Shown here piece by piece: positions 25,161 through 32,086 of a stretch of DNA of 38,621 nucleotides. The stretch lies in the NCBI GenBank assembly GCA_019748195.1, contig JAIEPW010000093.1, forward strand, positions 1 to 38,621. Reading direction: 5' to 3'. The DNA is from Bryobacteraceae bacterium (GTDB taxonomy: Bacteria > Acidobacteriota > Terriglobia > Bryobacterales > Bryobacteraceae). Position 1 is the stretch's first letter; the number at the start of each line of letters is the position of its first letter. The notes beneath the pieces were generated by a model. The model saw nothing but the letters and a program-made list of their open reading frames with translations, was not told where the DNA came from and ran no database searches. The translations under genes were made by a program, and so were the position numbers.

Positions 25161-26345
25161 CTACGCGCCCAAAGCCGCCGTGGTTTGGACCAAGTTACTG
25201 TTCATCCGCTCCCGCGCCACTGCCCGCGCTTCCCGATCCACTTCCAGCACTTCGGCCACCGAAGTGGGAGTCCGCGCCGGCATCCGGTTCAGCGTCTCCT
25301 CTACCACAACCGGGATCGCCAGGAACGGAATTTGCCGGGTCAGGAACGCCTCCACCGCCACCTCATCGGCGGCGTTTAGAACGCAGGTCGCCGCCCCGCC
25401 TGCTTGCTGGGCTTCGTAAGCCATTCTTAGCAAAGGGAATCTCTGGAAGTCAGGCGCCTCGAAGTTCCACGTCCGGCTCTCCCGCCAGTCAAGCCTCGGC
25501 ACTGGCGCGTCCATACGCTCCGGATACGTCATCGCGTACTGAATCGGCATCCTCATGTCGGTCGCCGAGACTTGCGCGATGACACTCCCATCGGTGAACT
25601 CGACCATGGCGTGAATCGACGACTGCGGATGCACCACAACATCCACTTGCGACGGCGGAAAGTCAAACAGCCAGCACGCCTCAATGACCTCAAAACCCTT
25701 GTTCATCAACGTCGCCGAGTCTATCGTGATGCGCGGGCCCATCTTCCAGGTAGGATGATTCAACGCCTGCTCCGGCGTCACCGCCGCCATTTTTTCCTGG
25801 GGTGTATTGCGGAACGGTCCACCCGAGGCGGTCAGGATCAGCTTCGCGACTTCGCCCCGCAGCCCCGCCCGCAAACACTGGTGCGCGCCGTTGTGTTCGC
25901 TGTCCACAGGGATGATCTCCGTGCCCGCCCGGCGCGCCGCCTCCATCACCAGCCGCCCGGCGGCGACCAGCGTCTCTTTATTCGCCAAGCCCACTCGCTT
26001 GCCTCGAACCACGGCTTCGTAGGTCGCTTCCAGCCCCGCGACTCCGACAATCGCGCTGAGTACGAACTGCGCTTCCGGCGCGATCGCTGCCTGCACATAA
26101 GCCGAGGATCCGAAGGAGATTTCCGGCTTGTGCTCGCCCAACAGGGGGCGCAGGCGCAACGCCGCGGCCTCGCTGGCCAGAACGACTACCTCCGGCCGGA
26201 ATTCGCGTACTTGTTGCGCCAGCAGTTCGACATTGTTCCCGGCCACCAGTGCAAACACTTGAAACTGGTCCGGACGCTTGCGGACCACGTCCAAGGTGCT
26301 GGTTCCAATGGAGCCAGTAGAGCCGAGAAGAGTCAGTCTCGTCAC
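25161..26345 (-). CDS. dxr: 1-deoxy-D-xylulose 5-phosphate reductoisomerase
   Basis: Second enzyme of the non-mevalonate (MEP) isoprenoid pathway, 394 residues from GTG 26345 (MTRLTLLGSTGSIG). It has the NADPH loop GSTGSIGTSTLDV, the ANKETLVAAG segment, the metal/substrate residues in VDSEHN, ASGGPFR and HPTWKMGPRITIDSATLMNKGFEVIEA, and the C-terminal helical domain. The first open codon is GTG 26363, but GTG 26345 gives the usual N-terminus and has an extended -10 (TGG-TATCAT) ending 8 nt upstream. Co-transcribed with rseP. A structured RNA candidate lies about 60 nt further upstream. Confidence 0.96.
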   Translation of the reverse strand: MTRLTLLGSTGSIGTSTLDVVRKRPDQFQVFALVAGNNVELLAQQVREFRPEVVVLASEAAALRLRPLLGEHKPEISFGSSAYVQAAIAPEAQFVLSAIVGVAGLEATYEAVVRGKRVGLANKETLVAAGRLVMEAARRAGTEIIPVDSEHNGAHQCLRAGLRGEVAKLILTASGGPFRNTPQEKMAAVTPEQALNHPTWKMGPRITIDSATLMNKGFEVIEACWLFDFPPSQVDVVVHPQSSIHAMVEFTDGSVIAQVSATDMRMPIQYAMTYPERMDAPVPRLDWRESRTWNFEAPDFQRFPLLRMAYEAQQAGGAATCVLNAADEVAVEAFLTRQIPFLAIPVVVEETLNRMPARTPTSVAEVLEVDREARAVARERMNSNLVQTTAALGA

Positions 26346-26353
26346 GTTTTCTG

Positions 26354-26359
26354 ATGATA
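26354..26359 (-). promoter_or_regulatory. Extended -10 box 8 nt before the dxr GTG
   Basis: TGG-TATCAT on the minus strand ends 8 nt before GTG 26345. It predicts a near-leaderless dxr-rseP mRNA. No recognisable -35. Confidence 0.45.
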
Positions 26360-26404
26360 CCACTGCTGTTGGAGGAGTTTGCCCGGCGAACGATGGCTTG
26401 CTTT

Positions 26405-26511
26405 GCTCTGAAGCCCTGGTGAAAACTGAACCCTTGCGGGCGCCGGGGAGGATGCTTCAGGGGTCTTTAATGAGGTTAGTCTCGCTTTGGTGGGAGTTGC
26501 CTCCCCGGCTT
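26405..26511 (-). ncRNA. Candidate structured (pseudoknotted) RNA upstream of dxr
   Basis: This lies in the only long non-coding stretch of the window (26346-26678). On the minus strand, a perfect 10-bp stem joins 26509-26500 (GCCGGGGAGG) with 26451-26442 (CCTCCCCGGC). Its 5' half can instead fold locally as GGGAG-GCAA-CTCCC (26505-26492), a GNRA-capped hairpin. A second GCAA-capped hairpin lies at 26440-26431. A 7-bp pairing CTGAAGC (26460-26454) with GCTTCAG (26414-26408) links the loop to downstream sequence, forming a pseudoknot. I do not recognise a known riboswitch class. It could be a cis-regulatory leader of dxr or an independent small RNA. Confidence 0.4.
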
Positions 26512-26518
26512 GATTCCA

Positions 26519-26547
26519 ATACTAGTATAGTTCGCCCGTGAATGCAA
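26519..26547 (-). promoter_or_regulatory. Candidate promoter for the structured RNA, overlapped by ACTAGT palindromes
   Basis: On the minus strand, TTGCAT (26542-26547), a 17-nt spacer and TAGTAT (26519-26524). The -10 overlaps the 10-bp palindrome ATACTAGTAT (26519-26528), and the -35 abuts or overlaps AACTAGTT (26546-26553). The two ACTAGT cores are 26 bp apart, which could mark an operator. The surrounding 150 nt are clearly more AT-rich than the rest of the window. Confidence 0.3.
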
Positions 26548-26678
26548 CTAGTTTTTGTAGTTTACTGAAAAAAGTTTAATGGAAGGCAAGTGATTGTAAA
26601 CCCTATGTAAATAGAGACCCCCTACGCATACCGTCGAACGGGTATACGGTTCCTGGTAGAAGGCCGTACCATCTTTGA

Positions 26679-27563
26679 TTAAGAACCTTTCACCTTCACC
26701 CCGCCCCATCGCTCCATCACCTGGATTGTGGCGCAAAAATCCTCCTCCGCGTGCCCTTCGGCGATCGCAGCCTGGAACATCTGTTGCGTCAAGGCGGTAA
26801 GCGGCAGCGGTACGTCATTGGCCTTACCAGCCTCCAGCGCCAGTCCGATGTCCTTGTGCATCCACTTGGTAGCGAAGTTGGTCTGAAAGTCCCGCCGCAG
26901 TACGAAAGGCGCCTTGAAACTGATCAACCCGGACTTCGCCGCCGAGTTATTCAGAATCTCTAACATGAGCTCCGGCCGAACCCCCGCTTTTGTCGCCAAC
27001 ACCATGCCCTCGCTGAACGCCTGCATCACGTTCGCCAGGATCAGATTCTGGGTCAACTTGGCCTGAAGTCCCATACCCGGACCGCCGCAATAGTACAGAA
27101 GCTTGCCCATCGGCTCGAAGTACGGCCGGACCCGCTCGAACACGCCCTGATCTCCCCCCACCATGAAGGTCAGCGTTCCGCCCTCCGCCCCCGGCTTGGA
27201 ACCGGTGCACGGGGCATCCAGGAAATGGACACCCTTGGCCCGGTACGCTCCGTGCAGCTTCCGGCTTATTTCCGGGGAGATTGTGGAGCAGTCCACCGCG
27301 ACCCCGCCCGGCTTCATTCCTTCCAGTAAGGACATCGCCGTGAACTCGGACATCGCCGAGTCCCCGACGCAATAAAACACCACCTCGGACTCCGCCGCCA
27401 CCTGGCCGGGCGTCTCGCAGAACAGCCCGTCCGCGGTCGCAGCCAGTTCCCGGGCCTTGGCGGCCGTGTTCGACCACAGCGCGACGCGATGTCCCGCCTG
27501 AAGCAGTTGAGCCGCCATCGGCTTGCCCATGATCCCGAGTCCGCAAAATCCCAGCTTTGCCAT
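26679..27563 (-). CDS. Beta-hydroxyacid dehydrogenase (glyoxylate/succinic semialdehyde reductase-like)
   Basis: NAD(P)-dependent dehydrogenase of 294 residues. It has the N-terminal Rossmann loop GLGIMGKPMA, the substrate motif DAPCTGSKPGAEGGTL near residues 120-135, and the catalytic Lys in GLQAKLTQNLI (about 171-173). The ending KDIGLALEAGKANDVPLPLTAL is typical of 3-hydroxyisobutyrate dehydrogenase relatives. The TGSKPGAE form resembles the glyoxylate/succinic semialdehyde reductase (GLYR) branch, but the exact substrate is uncertain. The frame is open far upstream, but MAKLGFCGLGIMG is the obvious N-terminus, and TACAAT lies 9 nt before the ATG. Confidence 0.9.
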   Translation of the reverse strand: MAKLGFCGLGIMGKPMAAQLLQAGHRVALWSNTAAKARELAATADGLFCETPGQVAAESEVVFYCVGDSAMSEFTAMSLLEGMKPGGVAVDCSTISPEISRKLHGAYRAKGVHFLDAPCTGSKPGAEGGTLTFMVGGDQGVFERVRPYFEPMGKLLYYCGGPGMGLQAKLTQNLILANVMQAFSEGMVLATKAGVRPELMLEILNNSAAKSGLISFKAPFVLRRDFQTNFATKWMHKDIGLALEAGKANDVPLPLTALTQQMFQAAIAEGHAEEDFCATIQVMERWGGVKVKGS

Positions 27564-27572
27564 AAGCCGTTT

Positions 27573-27578
27573 ATTGTA
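27573..27578 (-). promoter_or_regulatory. -10 box 9 nt before the hydroxyacid dehydrogenase start
   Basis: TACAAT on the minus strand ends 9 nt before the ATG at 27563. It faces the DUF937 promoter only 13 bp away, so the two promoters overlap. Confidence 0.4.
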
Positions 27579-27591
27579 CGCCTGCGTGTGG

Positions 27592-27597
27592 TACGAT
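27592..27597 (+). promoter_or_regulatory. Extended -10 box of the DUF937 gene
   Basis: TGG-TACGAT, part of a GCGTGTGGTACG 12-mer shared with the mreB promoter. An in-frame GTG (27606) lies exactly 8 nt downstream and the conventional ATG lies at 27630. Confidence 0.4.
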
Positions 27598-27629
27598 CCG
27601 GCGGGGTGTCCGGAGCACCCGGAATCAGT

Positions 27630-28187
27630 ATGAACCTGCTCGAGACCGTTCTGAATGCAAACGGGGGAGACGCTGTCCGCAAAATGGGACAGCAATTCGG
27701 CCTGGACGATCACCAGACCAGTTCCGCGCTGTCCGCGTTGATGCCGGCCATCGCCGGCGCTCTGCAGCGCAATGCGTCCGATCAGGACGGGCTCGCCTCC
27801 CTGCTGGGTGCCCTCAGCGGCGGAAACCACGCCCAGTACCTCGATGACCCCTCCACCATCGGAACCGGGCGGGCCGTCCAGGAGGGCAACGGAATCCTCG
27901 GGCATCTGTTCGGCAGCAAGGAAGTGAGCAAGGAACTTGCCAGCCGCGCTTCCGCGCAGACCGGCATAGGGGGCGACATCCTGAAGCAAATGCTGCCGAT
28001 CGTCGCCGCGATGGCCATGGGCGGTCTCAGCAAGCAGGGCGTGGGAATCCCGCCTCCCGGAATGCCGCGGTCCCAGGCGGGCGCCGGCATTCTCGATATG
28101 TTGACGCCCTTGCTCGATCAAAACCGCGACGGCTCGGCCGTCGACGACATCCTGGGCATGGCGTCGCGTTTCTTCGGCAAGCGCTGA
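27630..28187 (+). CDS. DUF937 family protein
   Basis: 185 residues, alpha-helical, with no signal peptide. The N-terminal MNLLETVLNANGGDAVRKMG and GLDDHQTSSALSALMPAIAGAL are the DUF937 signature, followed by a second helical repeat (GIGGDILKQMLPIVAAMAMGGLSKQ) and a Gly/Pro-rich linker before GILDMLTPLLDQNRDGSAVDDIL. No biochemical role is established for the family. The ATG is chosen because family members start at MNLL. GTG 27606, in frame and 8 nt after a good -10 box, would add eight residues (MSGAPGIS). Divergent from the hydroxyacid dehydrogenase. Confidence 0.88.
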   Translation: MNLLETVLNANGGDAVRKMGQQFGLDDHQTSSALSALMPAIAGALQRNASDQDGLASLLGALSGGNHAQYLDDPSTIGTGRAVQEGNGILGHLFGSKEVSKELASRASAQTGIGGDILKQMLPIVAAMAMGGLSKQGVGIPPPGMPRSQAGAGILDMLTPLLDQNRDGSAVDDILGMASRFFGKR

Positions 28188-28226
28188 CGGCTCCCGGCGC
28201 GGCCCCCTGGCCCGCGGACGCCAAAG

Positions 28227-28232
28227 TATCAT
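28227..28232 (+). promoter_or_regulatory. -10 box 6 nt before the epimerase TTG
   Basis: TATCAT ends 6 nt before TTG 28239, the spacing expected if transcription starts exactly at the start codon. No -35 is evident. Confidence 0.35.
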
Positions 28233-28238
28233 AAAGCT

Positions 28239-29228
28239 TTGGGATCTAACACAAACAACGCCGGCAGGGTGCTGGTTACCGGAGGCGCCGGCTTCATCGG
28301 CTTCCATGCCTGCAAGTTGCTGCTCGGCCGCGGCCACCGCGTCCTGTGTGTCGACAACTTCGACGCCTACTACGATCCGGCGATTAAGCGGGCCAACGCA
28401 GCGGAGCTGTCACAACATCCCAACTTCCAGTTGCTCGAAGGCGACATCCGGGATCGCGACCTGCTGCGCCGCGCCTTCCAGCCCAACGTCGATCGAATGC
28501 TGCACCTGGCGGCTCGCGCCGGAGTCCGCCCCTCCATCGCCAACCCGCAGCTCTATTTCGACGTGAATGTCGGCGGCACACTGGAGATCCTGGAGTCCAT
28601 GCGGCAATACGGTTGCACCAAGCTCGTATTCGCATCCTCATCATCGGTTTACGGCAACTCGCCGCGCATTCCGTTCTCCGAGGACGATGCCTCGGCGGAG
28701 CCGATTTCGCCCTATGCGGCCTCCAAGCGCGCCGCGGAGCTGCTGTGCTACTCCTACCATCATCTCTACCGCTTCGATATCTCCTGCCTGCGTTTCTTCA
28801 CTGTCTACGGACCGCGCCAGCGTCCGGAAATGGCGATCTCTCTCTTCACCGACCGCATCCGCAAAGGCGAGCCGGTGGAAATGTTCGGCGACGGCGCCAC
28901 GGTTCGCGACTACACCTTTATTGACGACATCACCGCGGGCATCGAAGCCGCCCTCCAGCGCGTCTCCGGATTCGCCATCTACAACCTGGGCGGCTCCCGC
29001 ACCACCAGCCTGCGGCAAACGATCGCGGCGATCGAGGACGCCCTCGGCCGGCGGGCAATCATCCGGCAGTTGCCCATGCAATCGGGCGATGTCGACCGCA
29101 CCTTCGCCGACATCTCCAAGGCCCGGCGCGAGCTCGGCTATCAGCCCAACACCCCGTTTCCCGAAGGCATCCGCATCTTCTGCGAATGGCTCACCCGCAC
29201 CAAACCCCTGGCGGCGGTGACCCCATGA
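28239..29228 (+). CDS. NAD-dependent nucleotide-sugar epimerase (UDP-glucuronate 4-epimerase-like)
   Basis: Extended SDR of 329 residues. It has the NAD loop TGGAGFIG (14-21), the S134-S136 region in FASSSSVYG, and catalytic Y159-x3-K163 in YAASK. The sequence FFTVYGPRQRPEMAISLFTDRI, and the FGDGATVRDYTFIDDI block, are typical of UDP-glucuronate 4-epimerases, which supply UDP-galacturonate. UDP-glucose 4-epimerase activity is less likely. The start TTG 28239 is supported by a -10 box 6 nt upstream; a GTG at 28269 also fits (MLVTGGAGFIG). It overlaps the glycosyltransferase gene by 4 nt. Confidence 0.9.
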   Translation: MGSNTNNAGRVLVTGGAGFIGFHACKLLLGRGHRVLCVDNFDAYYDPAIKRANAAELSQHPNFQLLEGDIRDRDLLRRAFQPNVDRMLHLAARAGVRPSIANPQLYFDVNVGGTLEILESMRQYGCTKLVFASSSSVYGNSPRIPFSEDDASAEPISPYAASKRAAELLCYSYHHLYRFDISCLRFFTVYGPRQRPEMAISLFTDRIRKGEPVEMFGDGATVRDYTFIDDITAGIEAALQRVSGFAIYNLGGSRTTSLRQTIAAIEDALGRRAIIRQLPMQSGDVDRTFADISKARRELGYQPNTPFPEGIRIFCEWLTRTKPLAAVTP

Positions 29229-30199
29229 TCTCCCTGCTGCTTCCGGTTTACAACGAGAAGCCGAACCTGGTCCGGCTGCTCGAGGAAATCGAGACCGCGC
29301 TCGCCGGACAGCGGCGCCCCTACGAAGTGATCGCCGTGGACGACGGATCCAGCGATGGGAGCGCGCAATTGCTGGAGAAGCTGGCTTCGGAAAAGCCGTA
29401 CTTGAAGGTGCTGATGTTCCGCCGCAACCACGGCCAGACGGCGGCGTTCGACGCCGGCTTCCGGCACGCCAGCGGGGAGATCGTGGTCACGCTCGATTCC
29501 GACCTCCAAAACGACCCCGCCGATATTCCGCGCATGATCGCGAAGCTCGAGGAAGGCTTCGATTTTGTCTCCGGCTGGCGAAAGAACCGGCAGGACGGTT
29601 TCGTGCTGCGCCTGCTGCCCTCCCGGATCGCGAACTGGCTCATCCGCCGGATCACGGGCACCAGGGTCCACGACCTGGGGTGCTCGTTAAAGGTGTACCG
29701 CCGCGAAATCATTCAGGAATTGCACCTGTACGGCGAAATGCACCGCTTCATCGCCGTGCTCGCGGAGGGCGTCGGCGCGCGGATCGCCGAGTATGAAGTT
29801 CACCACCGTCCGCGCGTCGCCGGAGTCAGCAAGTACAACCTGACCCGCACCTTCAAGGTCCTCCTGGACCTCACCACCGTGTGGTTCCTGCAGGGCTTCC
29901 AAACCAAGCCCATCTACGTGTTCGGGACCGTTGGCGGCATCCTGATCGGCCTCAGCGGTCTGCTTTCCACCTACGTGCTGTACGAGAAATTTTGGCTGGA
30001 CATCTTCGTTCACCGCAACCCGCTGTTCACCATCGCGATCTTTTTCGCGCTGGTGGGGGTCCAGTTCCTGGCGATCGGCCTGCTGGCCGAGCTGTTGATC
30101 CGCATTTACTTCCAGTCGCAGGACTTCCGGCCGTATACGATCGCGCGGAAGATCGGTTTCGAGCGCCAGGACGAGGCCGTTGGATCGGGGCGGCCGTAG
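29225..30199 (+). CDS. GT2 glycosyltransferase with two C-terminal TM segments (GtrB/DPM1-like)
   Basis: 324 residues. It has a GT-A domain with the start MISLLLPVYNEKPNL, the nucleotide-binding DDGSSDGS (39-46), and the metal motif D91-S-D93 in TLDSDLQNDP. Two TM segments follow at about 233-255 and 265-292. This architecture is that of enzymes that move a sugar from a nucleotide donor onto a polyprenyl phosphate at the cytoplasmic face of the inner membrane. The ATG overlaps the epimerase stop (ATGA), and asnB begins 3 nt after its stop. It may use the sugar made by the epimerase. Confidence 0.92.
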   Translation: MISLLLPVYNEKPNLVRLLEEIETALAGQRRPYEVIAVDDGSSDGSAQLLEKLASEKPYLKVLMFRRNHGQTAAFDAGFRHASGEIVVTLDSDLQNDPADIPRMIAKLEEGFDFVSGWRKNRQDGFVLRLLPSRIANWLIRRITGTRVHDLGCSLKVYRREIIQELHLYGEMHRFIAVLAEGVGARIAEYEVHHRPRVAGVSKYNLTRTFKVLLDLTTVWFLQGFQTKPIYVFGTVGGILIGLSGLLSTYVLYEKFWLDIFVHRNPLFTIAIFFALVGVQFLAIGLLAELLIRIYFQSQDFRPYTIARKIGFERQDEAVGSGRP

Positions 30200-30202
30200 C
30201 CG

Positions 30203-32080
30203 ATGTGCGGCATAGCGGGCTTCGCCGGACCTCGCGACGCCGGCGATCCGGATGAGGTGCTCGCGCGAATGCTCGCCCGCCTGGAAAGCCGAGGCCCGGA
30301 CGGCAGCGGCGCGGTTATCCGCACCCATGGCGATTTCCTTTGCGCCCTCGGACATCGCCGCCTGTCCATCATCGACCTCGCGGGCGGGGCGCAGCCGCTC
30401 GCCAACGAGGACGGCTCCGTTCAGGTCACCTTCAACGGTGAAATCTACAATTTCCGCGAGCTGGTGACGGAACTCGAAGCCCGCGGCCACCGCTTCCACA
30501 CCCGCAGCGATACGGAAGTGCTGGTGCATCTCTACGAAGAGCGCGGTATTGACGGTCTGGAACGGCTGAACGGTATGTTTGCGTTCGCCATCTGGGACCA
30601 GAATCGCGGGCGGCTGCTTCTTGCCCGCGATCGTTTCGGCATCAAGCCACTCACCTACGCGGTGACGGATCGCGGGATCGTCTTCGCCTCCACCGTCGCC
30701 GCGCTTCTGGCGCACCCCGGCATCTCCCGCGCCATCGATCGCCGCGAACTCGCCGGCTACTTCTTCGCGGATTACGTTCACGCGCCCGGCTCGATTCTTC
30801 AGGGAGCGCGCAAGCTCGCCCCCGGCCATTTCCTGATCTGGGAAAAAGGCGGCGCCGCCGAGCCCGTGGCCTTCTGGAGTCTGGACCCGGCGGGCGGCCG
30901 ACGCACCGGATCGGAATCCGAACTTGCTTCCCGCTTGCAGGATACGCTGGAAGCTTCCGTGGAGCGGCAGTTGATCTCCGACGTTCCGGTCGGGTCGTTC
31001 CTCAGCGGCGGCATCGACTCTTCGCTGATCACCGCCATCGCCCAGAAGAAGTACGGCGTTCCGGTGCAGACCTTCTCCATCGGCTTCGCGGACAAGGAAT
31101 TCGACGAGAGCGAGTACTCGGACCTCGCCGCCCGCAAGCTCGGCACCGTCCACCGCAGCCGGCTGGTGGATGAGCGGGATCTGCTATCGGAGCTGGACGC
31201 CGCCCTCGACTCGCTGGATGAACCCCTGGCCGATCCCTCCATCGTTCCTACCTACATCGTCAGCAAGCTGGCGGCGGAGCACGTAAAAGTGGTGGTCGGC
31301 GGCGATGGGGGAGATGAATTGTGGGCCGGCTATCCCACCTATCTGGCGGAAAAGTTCGCCCGTTATTACTCAAGGATTCCCGCAATGGTCCGCGGCGCCG
31401 CCGGTTCCGCGATCGCCGCGCTGCCCGTCAGCGGTTCCTATCAAAGCCTGGAATGGAAGCTGAAGCGTTTCGCCAACCGCTGGGACGACGAACCGGTCCG
31501 CCGTCACCTCCGCTGGATGTCCAACACCGATGTGGACGATCTGCCGCTGATCCTGCCCGGAGTCAACGCCGAACCGCCGTTGCTGAACTCGTTCCGCTCT
31601 CCCGCCAACGGCGATCTCCTCACGCCGATGCTGGCTCTCGATTTCCGCACCTACTTGCCCGGCTCCGTGCTCACCAAGGTGGACCGCGCCTCCATGGCGC
31701 ACGGCCTCGAAGTGCGTCCTCCCTTCCTGGATAACCATGTCGTGGATCTGTCGTTTTCCATCGCCGCCGAGTGGAAGCTGCGCGGGCGCGAGCGCAAGTA
31801 CCTGCTCAAGAGAGTAGCGGAATCGTATCTGCCGCCCGAGATCATCTATCGCCCGAAACGAGGCTTCGCGATCCCACTGGCGAAGTGGATCGCTGGTCCT
31901 CTGCGGCCGAGAATCGAACAAATCCTTCGCGACTCACCGGCGTGGGACGGCATGAACCGCGAAACCTTCGCCGCCTGGCTGAAACTCCATCTCGCCGCGC
32001 GTCAGGATTTTTCCCGGTCTCTCTGGGCCTTGCTGGTGCTCGACCACTGGATGCGCCGTGAGAAGTGCTCCTTCGCCTAG
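30203..32080 (+). CDS. asnB: AsnB-type glutamine-dependent amidotransferase
   Basis: 625 residues. An N-terminal class II glutaminase domain with nucleophile Cys2 (MCGIAGF) precedes a synthetase domain with the PP-loop S268-G-G-I-D-S-S for ATP. LDSLDEPLADPSIVPTY and GDGGDELWAGYPTY are also typical. It could make asparagine. However, the long form and its place 3 nt behind a sugar epimerase and glycosyltransferase match polysaccharide-locus AsnB/WbpS-like enzymes, which amidate uronic acids. The sequence alone cannot choose between them. Ends 6 nt from a convergent gene. Confidence 0.93.
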   Translation: MCGIAGFAGPRDAGDPDEVLARMLARLESRGPDGSGAVIRTHGDFLCALGHRRLSIIDLAGGAQPLANEDGSVQVTFNGEIYNFRELVTELEARGHRFHTRSDTEVLVHLYEERGIDGLERLNGMFAFAIWDQNRGRLLLARDRFGIKPLTYAVTDRGIVFASTVAALLAHPGISRAIDRRELAGYFFADYVHAPGSILQGARKLAPGHFLIWEKGGAAEPVAFWSLDPAGGRRTGSESELASRLQDTLEASVERQLISDVPVGSFLSGGIDSSLITAIAQKKYGVPVQTFSIGFADKEFDESEYSDLAARKLGTVHRSRLVDERDLLSELDAALDSLDEPLADPSIVPTYIVSKLAAEHVKVVVGGDGGDELWAGYPTYLAEKFARYYSRIPAMVRGAAGSAIAALPVSGSYQSLEWKLKRFANRWDDEPVRRHLRWMSNTDVDDLPLILPGVNAEPPLLNSFRSPANGDLLTPMLALDFRTYLPGSVLTKVDRASMAHGLEVRPPFLDNHVVDLSFSIAAEWKLRGRERKYLLKRVAESYLPPEIIYRPKRGFAIPLAKWIAGPLRPRIEQILRDSPAWDGMNRETFAAWLKLHLAARQDFSRSLWALLVLDHWMRREKCSFA

Positions 32081-32086
32081 CCGGGT

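Noticed and set aside
23814-25379. 521-codon plus-strand ORF opposite rseP and the dxr end
   Set aside because: Shadow frame, His/Arg/Gln-rich, crosses two real genes and the terminator.
26278-26541. 87-codon plus-strand ORF in the dxr upstream region
   Set aside because: It begins inside dxr on the opposite strand, has no motif, and covers the structured RNA segment.
26620-26660. Small imperfect hairpin after the hydroxyacid dehydrogenase gene (around ATACCGTCGAACGGGTAT)
   Set aside because: The stem is short with a bulge and lacks a T-run on the minus strand, so it is not a convincing terminator.
27564-28337. Upstream extension of the hydroxyacid dehydrogenase frame
   Set aside because: The frame is open but runs antisense to the DUF937 gene; the enzyme's Rossmann start MAKLGFCGLGIMG marks the true N-terminus.
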